From contig NC_079516.1 in assembly GCF_000801105.2 (NCBI RefSeq), forward strand, positions 46,232,908-46,296,907: a stretch of 64,000 nt of DNA, read 5' to 3'. The stretch is from Raphanus sativus. Lineage: Eukaryota > Streptophyta > Magnoliopsida > Brassicales > Brassicaceae. Below the pieces are notes generated by a model. The model did no database searches, was not told where the DNA came from, and worked only from the letters and a program-made list of their open reading frames with translations. The translations under genes were made by a program, and so were the position numbers. Each line of letters opens with the position of its first letter. The first letter of the stretch is position 1. Shown one piece after another: positions 35,482 through 47,004 of this stretch.

Positions 35482-36660
35482 TGTGTTCTTTTTTCTTTTT
35501 GCTTTTTTGGAACTCTGTTGTATAGTTTGATAGTTGTGATGTGTTTCGTTTATGTAATGGAGCTGTGCATAAATTTACTGTCTTAGAGTGACGAATGTAC
35601 CCTTTGAACTTTTGTGGTAGTTAGGCAAAGCTTTTAGCATGTGGGTTTTTCTAGGAGATGGGTTATAGCCTTATAGGGGTTTTGATGGAATGATGGGTAA
35701 TTAGTAGTTATTATCGATTATAATAATTTCATAAAAGTAAAAAAAATATAACGATTGACTCAACTCGAGGACAAAATTGATAGTTAATGTAGATGATATT
35801 TTTATAACATAGGTTTGCTGTTTCTTTGAGAACCCAAATGAAAGGATTCGTTCTGTTCAATTAAGTTTTCTGAAATTTTAAACCTCTATAACACATGTTA
35901 CTTCATGCTTTATGTAATTTGTGAGTCACATATCATACGCCAGTTTTCTTCTTCTGAATTTAGGGAAATAAGGCTAAGAATGACAAGTTTTATACGTTCA
36001 GTTTAGTAACGGGGTTCTTCGACAAACACATCAAAAGGACAAACGACAAACACAACAAAACAAGAGAGGTCTTTGTCCGCTTGTGCAACTTCGAGAATCG
36101 TGGGAACCTTTCTTGATATCCCAATATTAGACTTCCATGGATTATCTCGTAGAAATAAGCAGCTACTACTAGACTCCCCATTTCTCAATTTGATTAAACG
36201 ATGTTTAGATTACAATAGTTAAAGGTTAGCAACATTCATGTATGTTAGATGAACATCGCCTAACTTTGTTTATACAGCTTTCCTCTTTAAACAATTGTAT
36301 AAGCCGTTTATACAATAGGAAAGCATGCATCTATCAAATTCATAATTTCACAACAAAGATATGCTAACAGCATTAAGTTGACGTTTTGGAAGTCATAGTA
36401 GCACAGACTTTTACATATTGTTAACATTTGTGATAAGACGAATCACATAATTAAAAACACAATCAATTTACTTTGATCAACAAAGGTAGTTTTGCTTGTT
36501 CTGTACAGTGTGTTTCCTCTTCGATCTTTTGCAATTCTTCTTTGCACAACGTCACCTTTCCCGAACCTCTTCTTCATGTTCCATCATACTTGCTCATAAG
36601 TTTCAACACACTCAATCATCAACCTTACTCATATGTTTATTTGTTCAATTCTTCATTAAT
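35482..36660. other. Spacer upstream of the thaumatin-like gene
   Basis: Probable promoter region to about 35700, then spacer. No other gene recognised; the small frames at 35990-36188 have no family signature. Confidence 0.4.
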
Positions 36661-36664
36661 GAGT

Positions 36665-37560
36665 TGTAGTTTCACGAAGCTATACCTCATCATCCGACTC
36701 TTCTTCTGATTCAGACTGAGATTCCAGCAGTTCAACTGTATCTTTCGCAACTGCTTTGTTCTTCTATTGCTCTTTTAATAGTCTAAATCTGTTGTAATTC
36801 AATATAAACATCATTTTACGTAATTGTAAGTAAGACATTACAAATAATTCGCCTATCTTTCACCAGCACCGTCAGGCTGAGCAATAGATCTCTTTGCCCG
36901 TCCTGTACTTATATTATCCCGCTTGCGTTTTCATTTACAGCAGGCGTTGCACCACCATAGTTTATAAAGCCATACTTATTGTTCAGGGCTAAGAACATTG
37001 TTTATGAATCTGTAATACAATTCGAATGTTCAAACATTGCAACTTCGTTTATAATATACAATTCAACAACTAGATTCGTATATAAATTCCGAGCATGAAG
37101 CCAACTATCTTTCATGTTTGTTCCCGTACATATCTTAAAATATAGGAATAATTTGTCTTTTTAAACATGTGTATATCAGGAACATGAACAAAATGGCTAG
37201 ATGAAAGTTTCAAGGTGAGGTAAACCAACCATTAGATGAATAATCCTGATGGGAGAGACAATGCGAAGTAGCCGATCATGATAGAAAAAACTTCAAAACA
37301 AGAACCGTGTTCTTCTGGACAGGATCGTCTGTCTGTTAAAACAAATGAAGTTGGGCTTAGAACTTTGACAATCATATCAAAATGTTTTAGTTATAAAGAA
37401 AATCATTTCTCGCTTGAGGAGGCTTCATAATCTCCATTGACACATACTGCCGCGGTTTCACCACGAAAGATATTAAACTGCACTCAAAACTTTTACTTGC
37501 AATAAGTATATGTTAGTTATAGGTTATAAGACAGAGTTAGAGGCTGCTTGTTTTTAATTT
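36665..37560 (-). pseudogene. Decayed coding remnants of unknown origin
   Basis: On the minus strand several short protein-like stretches line up in order: SLISFVVKPRQYVSMEIMKP (about 37420-37480), TDDPVQKNTVLVLK after a possible acceptor (about 37295-37336), KRKRDNISTGRAKRSIAQPD (about 36865-36935) and an acidic tail KDTVELLESQSESEEESDDE ending in a stop (about 36684-36755). They are separated by stops and possible splice sites. This may be the 3' half of a broken gene, perhaps carried by a transposon. I do not recognise the family. Confidence 0.3.
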
Positions 37561-38239
37561 TGCATTACCACAAACGGAAAAAGGCATGAGATGCCGGAAC
37601 CACACTTGATGAATGAGAAAGTAGCAATACAAAAATATCCAAAATCACAAAAAGGAAAATTTATAGAAAAGTACCTGCCAATGGATTCACACCAGCTTGT
37701 TTATATAAACGCGATATCTCTAGTTAAGTATTCTCTCCTATATAAACAAAGAGTCAGACTCATAGTTCCAAGTAAATTAGTAAACCCAAATTCTTATTTT
37801 GTAATGACTACGAGATTTTCGTTTGAAGTAAGTTGTCTTGCAAGAAGATTTGTTTTGAATAAGAGAAGTATTGTTAAGGTGGAAAGTAATATCCTGGAGA
37901 CGAGGGTAAAATTCTCGAGAGACGAGGATTACAGGTTTGATGTCATTGGATTGACATCATTGAGCTAAATGGCTTCTTAAAGCATAGTTTAGTGTGACGG
38001 TGTGCTTTGAGTCTTTGGATATGTCGAGTGTCATCCTTCGAGCCACTTATTAATAGCTAATACAGTCACGGTCATATGTCCAGGGCCTACATATGTCTAT
38101 ACAAGATTTAGACGAGACCAAAATCAACAAATCTGGAACTTACTTAGTTATTGGGCTGTAGAACGTTATATGGTGGGCTTAATTTTGGGGATATAGCGTT
38201 TTTTTAATCTGTGCGCCAATAGTAAGTTGTACTACTATA
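37561..38239. other. Spacer
   Basis: A 125-codon plus-strand frame (37591-37968) shows no recognised domain and its composition is not clearly coding. Otherwise AT-rich DNA. Confidence 0.3.
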
Positions 38240-38247
38240 TTTTCATT

Positions 38248-38293
38248 AAATGACTAATCAGAATTTTTTTTGAACACAAATGACTAATCAGAA
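38248..38293 (-). mobile_element. Micro-insertion of a LINE tail (TSD 16 bp)
   Basis: aaatgactaatcagaa occurs at 38248-38263 and 38278-38293 around T8 plus gaacac (gtgttc-A8 on the minus strand). The same structure is present in the second copy of the 114-bp duplication (about 39277-39322), so the insertion preceded that duplication. Confidence 0.7.
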
Positions 38294-38908
38294 AATTAGT
38301 CGAAAAGTCAGCTAATTTGCATTCTTCTCATCTCCATCTAAAGTCCATCTCCATCTATACCTAATTTTTCGGGTATCCTTTTTTTTTGTAACCAAGTCCC
38401 GCTTGAATATTATAAACTTATGTGTGGATTTTGAGTTGGATCATTCTAAATCTGGATGAATTCGGTTCTGATGTATAGGAACCTAAAAATATCTAAATAA
38501 CCAATGTATCTAAAACGGGTTCGGATATTTGTAACAAAAATAACCATATAACCTGATTCAGTCAAGATCTTTTGAGTATCGTTAGTTACCAGATCTTTTG
38601 AATATCGATGTATAAAAATATATTTCACGGGCCAATTTAACAAAATATTAATTGGTTCAGTTGAAATAAATATATTTTAAAAAATTATATGAACTGAAAA
38701 AGTCACTATAAGAGTACTTACATTTGGATTCAAATCATTTTTTTAATAACAAAACTACACAAATATGTTGATTTGTATACAAATTTAAATTACAATGTAA
38801 ATATTTAATTGAACACAATTAATACAGAAATATGTCACATTGTTTAAACAAAATATCAAAGTAAACAGTTGCGTTCTAAAATCATTTATTTTAACAACAA
38901 GCCAAATA

Positions 38909-39249
38909 AATATGTTGATTGGAGAAGGAATAAAATAAAGCCAAATAAATACATAGTTTACCAGAGACACTCTATATGTCAAATTTATTATAAAGAAATT
39001 TTTACTAAGATAAATACATTCAATAATTACAAACAAATAATATATTTCATAAAAGTAAAAAATAATATCCGCGCTTCGATATGTTGATTGGAGAGGGAAT
39101 AAAACAAAGTCAGAGAAACACATAGTTTACCAGAGACACTATGTGTGTCAAATTTATTATAAAGAAAATTTTACTAAAATAAATATGTTCAATAATTACA
39201 AACAAATAATATATTTCATAAAAGTAAAAAATAATACCCGCGCTTTCGA
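38909..39249 (+). repeat. Tandem copy of the Helitron 3' terminal region
   Basis: About 165 bp ending at the hairpin are present twice in tandem: about 38909-39078, where the hairpin is cut to ccgcgcttcg, and about 39079-39249, where it is complete. Shared words include catagtttaccagagacact and acaaacaaataatatatttc. Confidence 0.75.
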
Positions 39250-39382
39250 AGCGCGGGTCAAAATCTAGTTTTCATTAAATGACTAATCAGAATTTTTTTT
39301 GAACACAAATGACTAATCAGAAAATTAGTCGAAAAGTCAGCTAATTTGCATTCTTCTCATCTCCATCTAAAGTCCATTTCCA

Positions 39383-40960
39383 GCCACCTAATTGCGTATA
39401 TGCAAACCCCATGAAAGCTACTTACCAATTAAAAATCTAATTAACTATCTTAATCACATCTTAATCCCTCTTTCTATTGGACAAACACCTCTCTTGAGTC
39501 TTGTTTATTTCTCACCACCATTAATTCTTATAAGCTAGATGGATACTTTATCTATATTTTAAAATAGCATTTTCGAGAAGTCTTATTTGAATTTAAAATG
39601 CATCATACGTGATCAATTCAATGTTTCTTAAATAAGGTATCTTAGATATTTGCAAAGTTACGTCTGGCAGATATTTCAATTTTTTTTTTCAACACTAAAA
39701 TTTCCATTAACTTGAACATTTTAAGTTGCATGAAATGCAGAGTCCGGATACAAAATTGGAACAGGAACACTAATGTCCTTTGGAGCCAAAACCCAACAGA
39801 ACTACTTATGTTCTTTGGAACCTAACATAAACAAGAAATGTTAAACATGTTTTGTGATTTGTTAGTGATTTGCTAATCTGAAAGACTTTGAACATGTGAA
39901 TCTGTTTTTAATGGTTTTAAACATAACTTGCCATATACGTCATCTAGATCCACCAAACAATTTTTGCAACGAAAGTTATGAGACTTCTTGATGTTAGTTT
40001 CTATATACTTAACTTCAGATCCCAGTAAATTTAAGACTATTATAGTATTTGTTATCTTTTTATTTTCACTGTTTATTTAAAGTAAAGAATATCATTTACT
40101 TGACCGGCTAATACATCAATAATAATACCTTACCAGAATTCGTATTAAATCTAATGGAAGAGCCAAAAAGAAGTATTCCAAGTTAATAACTTTGCATTGA
40201 CGTTTTGAATCCACTTGGATTGTTTTATTCAATTTGTTTAAGCGATGAGAAACAAGGGTTATAAGTTTACTTCTTGCACACCTAGAAAATTCACCTGCTA
40301 ACATTTTAATTACTACAGTACATTCCAGCCTAGTGTAGCTTAGTTAAAAAACAAACCCACTTCACACTTTGATTTCTTCAAAGTTGAAATCTTACAACAT
40401 TAATAGACTTTATTAGGAAGACGATTATTCGTTGACTGTGAACTCATCATCTATGTGTTCCAGATTAATGAACACTGGTAAGAGAATACTATTGTTTGTG
40501 AAGCTTGTGGCAATATCGTTGTTGAAGATGTGATATGCATTTTCATAAAAAGTTCTTAAATTAAGATCAACAGATTTAAACCCTGACCGCATGTCAAAAA
40601 GGGGATCGGCATAAATAAAGATTTTTTAAAAAGTAGGAAAAAGAAAAAAATTAACATAATACATACGTAAATAAAAAGGCATATCAAGATAAAAGTCATG
40701 TTAAAAAATTAAAATAAATTTATTTTGATTTTCTATAAGCCAAGTTCAACAACAATCACAAGTTCCTACAAAAAAAAAACAACAATCAGAAGTTCATAAC
40801 TAATCAAGTTGTTTTATTACGACTTTCCAACGAAAATTAGATGATTCTCATGTTTAACAAATACTACAAGTTTATAAATTTGATCCTCGGATAATATTGA
40901 GAATTCTTTTTTTTTTCTAGACACGGTTATCTAGGTGGTTTCAAATCAACCGGTACTCCT
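39383..40960. other. Spacer
   Basis: AT-rich DNA without a supported gene. One short poly(A) insertion (40748-40795) is present. Confidence 0.4.
40748..40795 (+). mobile_element. Micro-insertion of a poly(A) tail (TSD 18 bp, 1 mismatch)
   Basis: aacaacaatcacaagttc (40748-40765) recurs with one change at 40778-40795. The filler is ctac plus A8. Confidence 0.6.
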
Positions 40961-40962
40961 TC

Positions 40963-41950
40963 TTTTTTTTTTTTTGTCAACGATTTCATTTCATTTCATA
41001 AACTCTCAAAACAGAGTAAACAAAGAACATAGTCTGGATACAACATTCATAATAAAAGCAACAGCTAAACAACAAGATAGTGGAGTGAAAAGAGTGACAA
41101 GGTTCCTGCAAGGAAAACCTGTGATCTTAATCAAATCCAACCATGAACGCATGGCAGAGAAAAGGACAGTAGAGTCCAAAAATAACTGAAGACTTGAGAG
41201 TCTATGAGTTATTGATGATTGAAGAGCTTCAAGCATTGTTAAATCTTCATCACCAAGGGACGAGCCTGCGCACAAGCTAATAGAGGAGCTTTGGAAGTCA
41301 GGGGCTTCACCCTTTCCACAGATAAACCACCCAAGACCTCCATTTTTTAAAGCTTCAAACCACGTTCCATTCACCGAAACAGTCGGTACGATCTTAACAT
41401 GACAGGTTGGGGACGTTACAACTACAAACTCAGAGGCAATAAAGCCCCACTTTATGAAGTCTGAAAGCTGTGAAGAGCACCATCCTCGCCAAATGAGTAA
41501 ACCTAAAACAAGTGAAACCAATACCACCAAGGAAAAGGTCCAAATAACCAATACCACCAAGGCAAAGGTCCAAATAACCAATACCACCAAGGCAAAGGTC
41601 CAAATAACCTCACACTGAGGTAAAGAACTGGTACACAAAAGTGTAATATCCTCATACTGAGGGAAATAAAGTTTCATAAAAAAACTCACAGAGACTGTAA
41701 CATCCTCAAACTGAGGTAAAAAGAGCTTCAAAGAGAGCACAACATCCTCATTCCAGAGTAAAAGGAGACTCGAATTGAGAAAATCAAAACCTAACAGAAA
41801 TCAAGGTTCTAAGATATGTGACTTACTCCAATAGACTGAAGAACCCAAACCCGAATGCTTGATGCAAGGAGAGAAGGGCCCAGTAAAAGGTAACCATGGG
41901 TTTTCCCCGAGAATAGCATTGGACTGAGAACTGCACAAAGCAGTAGATAG
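40963..41950 (-). pseudogene. LINE 3' remnant with RNase H-like region
   Basis: On the minus strand the sequence ends in gttgac followed by a poly(A) tail (T-run at 40963-40975 on the plus strand), a LINE 3' end. Upstream, a 244-codon frame (41006-41740) contains an RNase H-like stretch: VNGTWFEALKNGGLGWFICG, then GSSLGDEDLTMLEALQSSI and LQLFLDSTVLFSAMRSWLDL, matching the order of the C-terminal RNase H of plant LINEs (G-G-L-G-W strand, E-A-L helix, D-S-x-x-L). The first Asp is replaced and the C-terminal A-D-x-L-A motif is lost, so it is not functional. The 5' limit is uncertain. Confidence 0.6.
41519..41610. repeat. Three-copy 30-bp minisatellite
   Basis: Three adjacent units containing ataccaccaaggcaaaggtc (41521-41550, 41551-41580, 41581-41610), the first with one change. 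In the minus-strand frame each unit encodes VIWTFALVVL, so the repeat is in frame. Shorter repeats of the type cctca-actgagg-taaa follow to about 41760. Confidence 0.85.
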
Positions 41951-44900
41951 CTTCACTCTTTCTTGTTGTTACATTTTCACCTGGTTTTTATTAGTTTTAA
42001 GCCGGGTTCTAAAATTCGCCAGCAGCAACCATTTAATCAGCGATTAAAACGTCAATCGGTAAGTTACTATGGCGTTTAATTTTTCTTAAGTGTAAACTCA
42101 AAATTACAGTTTTAGCTGTGAATCTATCCTAAGTAGGCAAACACAAGCAAAACAGTGAAAACTATATAATATATGTTTAGTAAACCAACATATTTTCTAG
42201 AAAATTTTTAACAAAATTTAGTGATAACACGTATCATAGTTAAAATGTTGTACTGTTTCTTTTTAATATATAAGGGATAAAAATATATAGAACTAATCTT
42301 TAAGTAATTCTTGTTTAATTTACGTTTTTTCACAACTTGCTATGTCTAACCCAAGCGTACAAACAACACCCAGCGAAATCCGTACCCGATAATGTTGGTC
42401 CTTTGTGTCTTTGGTTCTTACGGTGAAACCTTCTCTGTTTGTGCAGTAATTTTGATTGTTTTCTCGTCAAATGTCCAATCGTTGGCAATTCTTTCGGATT
42501 CAATGTTATCTCTCTCTCTTTTCTCCACAGATGTATAATATTAATGGTAAATTTGCTATCGTGTTTAAATTAACACTTTTTCCAACAATTCTTCCATGGT
42601 TAATTTTAGAGTCATCTTAAATCTCTTTACAGAGTTCGTCCACTCAACTTAGTCTGGCCAAATACAACCATCGTACGGTGTTTCATTTATAGTTATTTTT
42701 TTTTTAATGATATTTTTAAAGAGAAAAAGAATCAAGTTTAAGGCTGATATACATACAATTTTTAATAAATTGTAAATTTATTCATTAACATAACTAATAT
42801 ACTAACCTTAAACGAATATTTAACCCAACTAGTTTTTGCCCTCAATTCTTGATTTTCAGATTGATTCGCGTTCGTTCATAACAGTAACTATTAAAAAAAG
42901 TGAAAATGAATCATGAAACTTTGGAAATATATCAAGGACATAAAAATAAACGAGTCATGGAAATAAAGAAAATGTCGGTGAAAATAAAAAGAAGAGAAAA
43001 TATTGTCGAGTCTGACAAAGCTCGCGTGCCGATCAATTATTTATTATTCGGATTTGTCTCGATTTACAAGTTCATAAAGTTGAGTCCAAAAACTTCTGCA
43101 CTTCGGTTCTATCAACTACTCCATCTACCGTACGCTTTTAAATTTTATTTAATTTTATCGTTTTGGGTTGTTTTTATATCCTCCACAAATCAGACACTTC
43201 TGTATTATTGAAATTAGGAGTAGTCGATAACCTATAAAAATAACAACAAGTGAGGATAAAATCAAAAAACAAAAAATATTGAGGTATGGGTCACTTCTTT
43301 ACTAGATGCAATATCTCATTTATTTAGCTATTGACATGACGTTTCTGTGGGTATTATTATTTAATTTGATCAAAATACTATGTGAGTAGTGAAATCATAA
43401 AAGCAATCAGGTTACTGATCATTTTATTGAAACAAACAAATGACAAACAACTGTCGAAATAGTTCCTTCACAGTCAGTCACTCGATCTATCATTCTTCAC
43501 TATTTTCTTTTCAAATTTACAATGATAAATATGTAAGCATCACCAATAAATCATCAGAAAACATCAGAGAGAAAATAAATCACGTGTAATGGGTCAGAGC
43601 AGGCACGAGTTTAGTTATGATAAGTTCATTAACATAATCAATGTCTTAATACAAATTTATAAAATACTAAATCAAGAAATTGAACAAGGATCTGATGGTA
43701 GTTCATAAACTATTCAAAGTGAAAAGTATAAAAACTAAATCTCATTTAGCCAAAAAAATTTAATCTCGTATTCTGTCATATAGAAATCCTGGATGGGCTA
43801 ATATTAATTTCATAAGACTGATTGTACGAAACATGGAATCTTATTTTCGTGCCTATTTTTCAATTTTATTTTGGTGGAGCCCATAAATAAATAAAATCCT
43901 CATGACAAACGCCAATCTGACACACACACAAAGTTATGTCGCAATGGGATAATGCATGACACCATAAGTAATTTAACTAAAAATTAAAATAAAATGAAAT
44001 TATTGTGATTAAAGTTAGATCGAAACATCAGACATGTTTATAGGCAGACTCCCTGACCCATACGACATCACGCTGTTACGGATAATTAAGGATAAAAAAT
44101 AGTAATTTGGTCAACTATACTAAAATATTTCGTTGCATCATTATAAAAATAGTCAAAATACAACATATATGAAGAATATTTTGAATATGATGCGTGGTGA
44201 TTAATCTAAGGTAAACGGGATCAATCAACAGAAAAGAACATCCTTCAATGAGAAACCTTATAGGTTGTAACACGCACTAAGAATCACGTACTTATATAAA
44301 TTAATATTCCAGTAAATTGATTTTAATCTCCACCATCATGATCTCATCTCTCTATCAGTGCTGCCACGAACCAAGGAACCCAAGACCATATCGAATGCGC
44401 ATCATCGAACGATTTAGACATGCATGCCTCGATCGAATTGTCATCAACGGGTAGAAAGATTGAAGCTTAAGCTTGGGGCGAGCATACAAGATCGAGCAAG
44501 CCAAAGATCACCAGTGGATCGCTTCGTGTTCTCAGAAGCTCAAATCCATCTTTTTATATTTCTGCATGGTCTCCATTGTTTTCTAAACATTTGACTTTTA
44601 TCTCCACACTTCCATTTAATGCAGCCTTTTCTCATTTTGTCCCAAATCTCTTGATTGTGCACTGCAAGCCATGTGTATGCAATTTTTTAAAAATATAATA
44701 ACATCTAATGATTTTAAAATATGTATAAAAACTTTTACTTATTTTATCTTAGAAATACTTAAAATACTTAGTTGAATAATTAAACTGTAGACGATATATT
44801 AAAATGCAAAGATAATATAAATATTGAAATTGGGCGATATCATAGACTAAGATTTTTCTGGTTTAATACTATTTTATTTTTCCATGATTTATTAAATTAT

Positions 44901-45361
44901 ATATATATTTTTAAATGAATTTATCATCTTTGTATTGTTTACTAAAAGGATTTATTTTATCCTATAAAACAAGAAAATATATTTTATTGATATTAAGAAA
45001 AAGAAAGAGCGAAAATATCTGCCCGAAATAACAATAATGAAACCGAGACGAGCAAATAAAAAAAAAGCTGCCCGTCGGGCAAACCATCTCAAACTCCAAT
45101 ACGAGTCATCTCTTTAATTTCCACTTTCCAAAAAAAAGAGATAAAAAAAAAATTAATATCTCAACGCCAATAGTCAGTCGTATCCTATCAGAATGTGTAC
45201 ATAAATAAATGTTGAAACTTCCCTCTTCTTCTCCTCCATCCCCAAATCCCGTTCTGCGTCACGGTGGCGCTTTATTCTCACGGCGGAGCGCCTCACCGGT
45301 TGCAGACGGTGTCGTGATTCCCTAACCTCACATCATCATCGTCATCATCCTTTAGCTGAAG
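41951..45361. other. Spacer and upstream region of the XBAT31-type gene
   Basis: AT-rich DNA. A 103-codon frame at 42900-43211 lacks any signature. A less AT-rich stretch at about 44330-44560 has no long frame; it might be transcribed non-coding DNA but I see no stable hairpin. From about 45200 the sequence becomes a pyrimidine-rich 5' UTR leading to the ATG at 45362. Confidence 0.4.
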
Positions 45362-47004
45362 ATGGGGCAGAGCATGAGCTGTGGAGTGAGACCGGACCAC
45401 CAGGGTATCTTCGCCTCCGTCCAGTGCGGCGACATCGTCACCGTGCGAAGAGCGATGTCCACGGATCCGAGTCTTCTGAACCAGACCACTCCTTACGATC
45501 GCCACTCCCTCCTCCACGTCGCTGCCGCCAGTGGTCAGATCGAGGTAACGTTTCACCTCCTCTGAGATCTCAACGGAATCTCAACGGAATCTGGTTGTTT
45601 TGGTCTCAGATTCGATTTGTTTACTTGTTGTGCAGATCTTGTCCTTGCTGTTGGAGAGATTCACGAATCCAGATGTGTTGAATCGTCACAAGCAGACTCC
45701 GTTGATGCTTGCTGCCATGTACGGGAGGATCTCATGCGTCAAGAAGCTTGCTCAAGTCGGAGCTAATGTTCTGATGTTTGATTCCGCCAATCGAAGAACA
45801 TGTTTGCACTACGCAGCGTACTACGGACATGCTGATTGTCTCCAAACCGTTCTCTCTGCTGCTCAGTCAAGCCCCGTTGCTGTTCATTGGGGATATGCGA
45901 GATTTGTGAATACAAGGGATGACAAAGGAGCAACAGCCTTGCATCTAGCTGCTAGGCAGAGACGTCCTGAATGTGTTAATGTTCTCTTGGACAGTGGCTC
46001 TCTTGTTTGTGCTTCCACTAGCCTTTACGGCTCTCCAGGGAGCACACCTCTTCATTTGGCTGCAAGAAGCGGATCTATCGATTGCGTCAGAAAGTTACTT
46101 GCTTGGGGTGCTGATCGTCTTCAGAGAGACGCTTCTGGGTATTTTATAAACATTTTCTTTATTGTCACTCACTCTCCTCTGTTTTTGGTCATTTTTATCT
46201 AATCTTGAAATCTCTTTTTGTATCAGGAGGATACCGTATGTGGTTGCGATGAAACACAAGCACGGAGCATGTGGGGCGTTGCTTAACCCCTCTTCTGCTG
46301 AGCCTCTTGTCTGGCCATCCCCTTTAAAGTTCATCAGCGAGCTTAACGAGGAGGCGAAACTGCTCTTGGAGCAGGCTTTGATGGATGCTAACAGGGAGAG
46401 AGAGAAAACCATCCTCAAGGGAACTGCTTTCTCTTTACCGTCACCATCTTACTCTGACACAGCCTCAGATGATAACATGTCTGAGGTACTAATAAACATC
46501 AAAACCCACTTTCTTTGTCTGTCTGGATAACATGTAAAACACAGACTGTTAACTGAAGTATAAAAACGTGTTTTTTAACAGATGAGTGATTCGGAGCTGT
46601 GCTGCATTTGCTTTGAGCAAGCATGCACGATTGAAGTCAAAGACTGTGGTCACCAAATGTGTGCGCAATGCACTCTTGCACTGTGTTGTCACAACAAACC
46701 GAACCCAACTACTTCAACCGTGACTCCACCGGTCTGTCCATTCTGTAGAAGTGTTATCTCACGGTTAGTAATCGCCCAGAACAACGACAATAGCAAGAGC
46801 CAGAGCCAAGACGAAGTTGTTGATCGTGAGGCAGGTGATGTCAGCTCTTCAAAACTCAGAAAGCATAGAAAATCGGTAAACCTTGGAGAAGAAAGCAGCA
46901 GTTTCATGGGACTATCAAGCATTGGATCGTTCGGGAAGATAACCGGCCGTGGCTCGGGAAGGATCGCAGCCGACAACGAGCTGATGGACAAACCGATACT
47001 GTGA
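45362..47004 (+). CDS. XBAT31: Ankyrin-repeat RING E3 ubiquitin ligase, XBAT31 type
   Basis: Four exons with GT..AG borders: 45362-45544, 45636-46138, 46227-46485 and 46582-47004; total 455 aa, the usual size. The N terminus MGQSMSCG is a possible N-myristoylation site (Gly2). Ankyrin repeats fill about residues 14-230, seen as LLHVAAASGQIE, TPLMLAAMYGRISCVKKLAQ, TCLHYAAYYGHADCLQTVL, TALHLAARQRRPECVNVLL and TPLHLAARSGSIDCVRKLL. A C3HC4-type RING follows at about 320-375 (CCICFEQAC, CGHQMCAQCTLALC, CPFCRSVI), which recruits the E2 enzyme. The rest is a Ser-rich tail. Matches the Arabidopsis XBAT3 subfamily (At2g28840 by position). The frame is intact. Confidence 0.95.

Larger units (their letters stand above)
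38240..39382 (+). mobile_element. Helitron flanked by a 114-bp direct duplication
   Basis: Helitron 38354-39268 (915 bp) starts TCTATACCTAATTTTTCGGG after host A and ends with cccgcgctttcgaagcgcggg, tcaaaat and CTAG before host T. The 114 bp immediately before it (38240-38353) are repeated immediately after it (39269-39382) with one mismatch. Helitrons normally give no target duplication. The last ~210 bp match the intronic Helitron at 16874-18060. No coding capacity. Confidence 0.8.

Noticed and set aside
34726..35586. Several frames antisense to the thaumatin-like gene, up to 162 codons
   Set aside because: GC-rich shadows of a gene with all 16 conserved cysteines.
42900..43211. 103-codon frame
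   Set aside because: AT-rich, Lys/Ile-rich composition with no domain, no conserved neighbours and no promoter evidence.
44330..44560. Possible microRNA precursor in a less AT-rich stretch
   Set aside because: No long stem could be drawn and no known mature microRNA sequence is visible.
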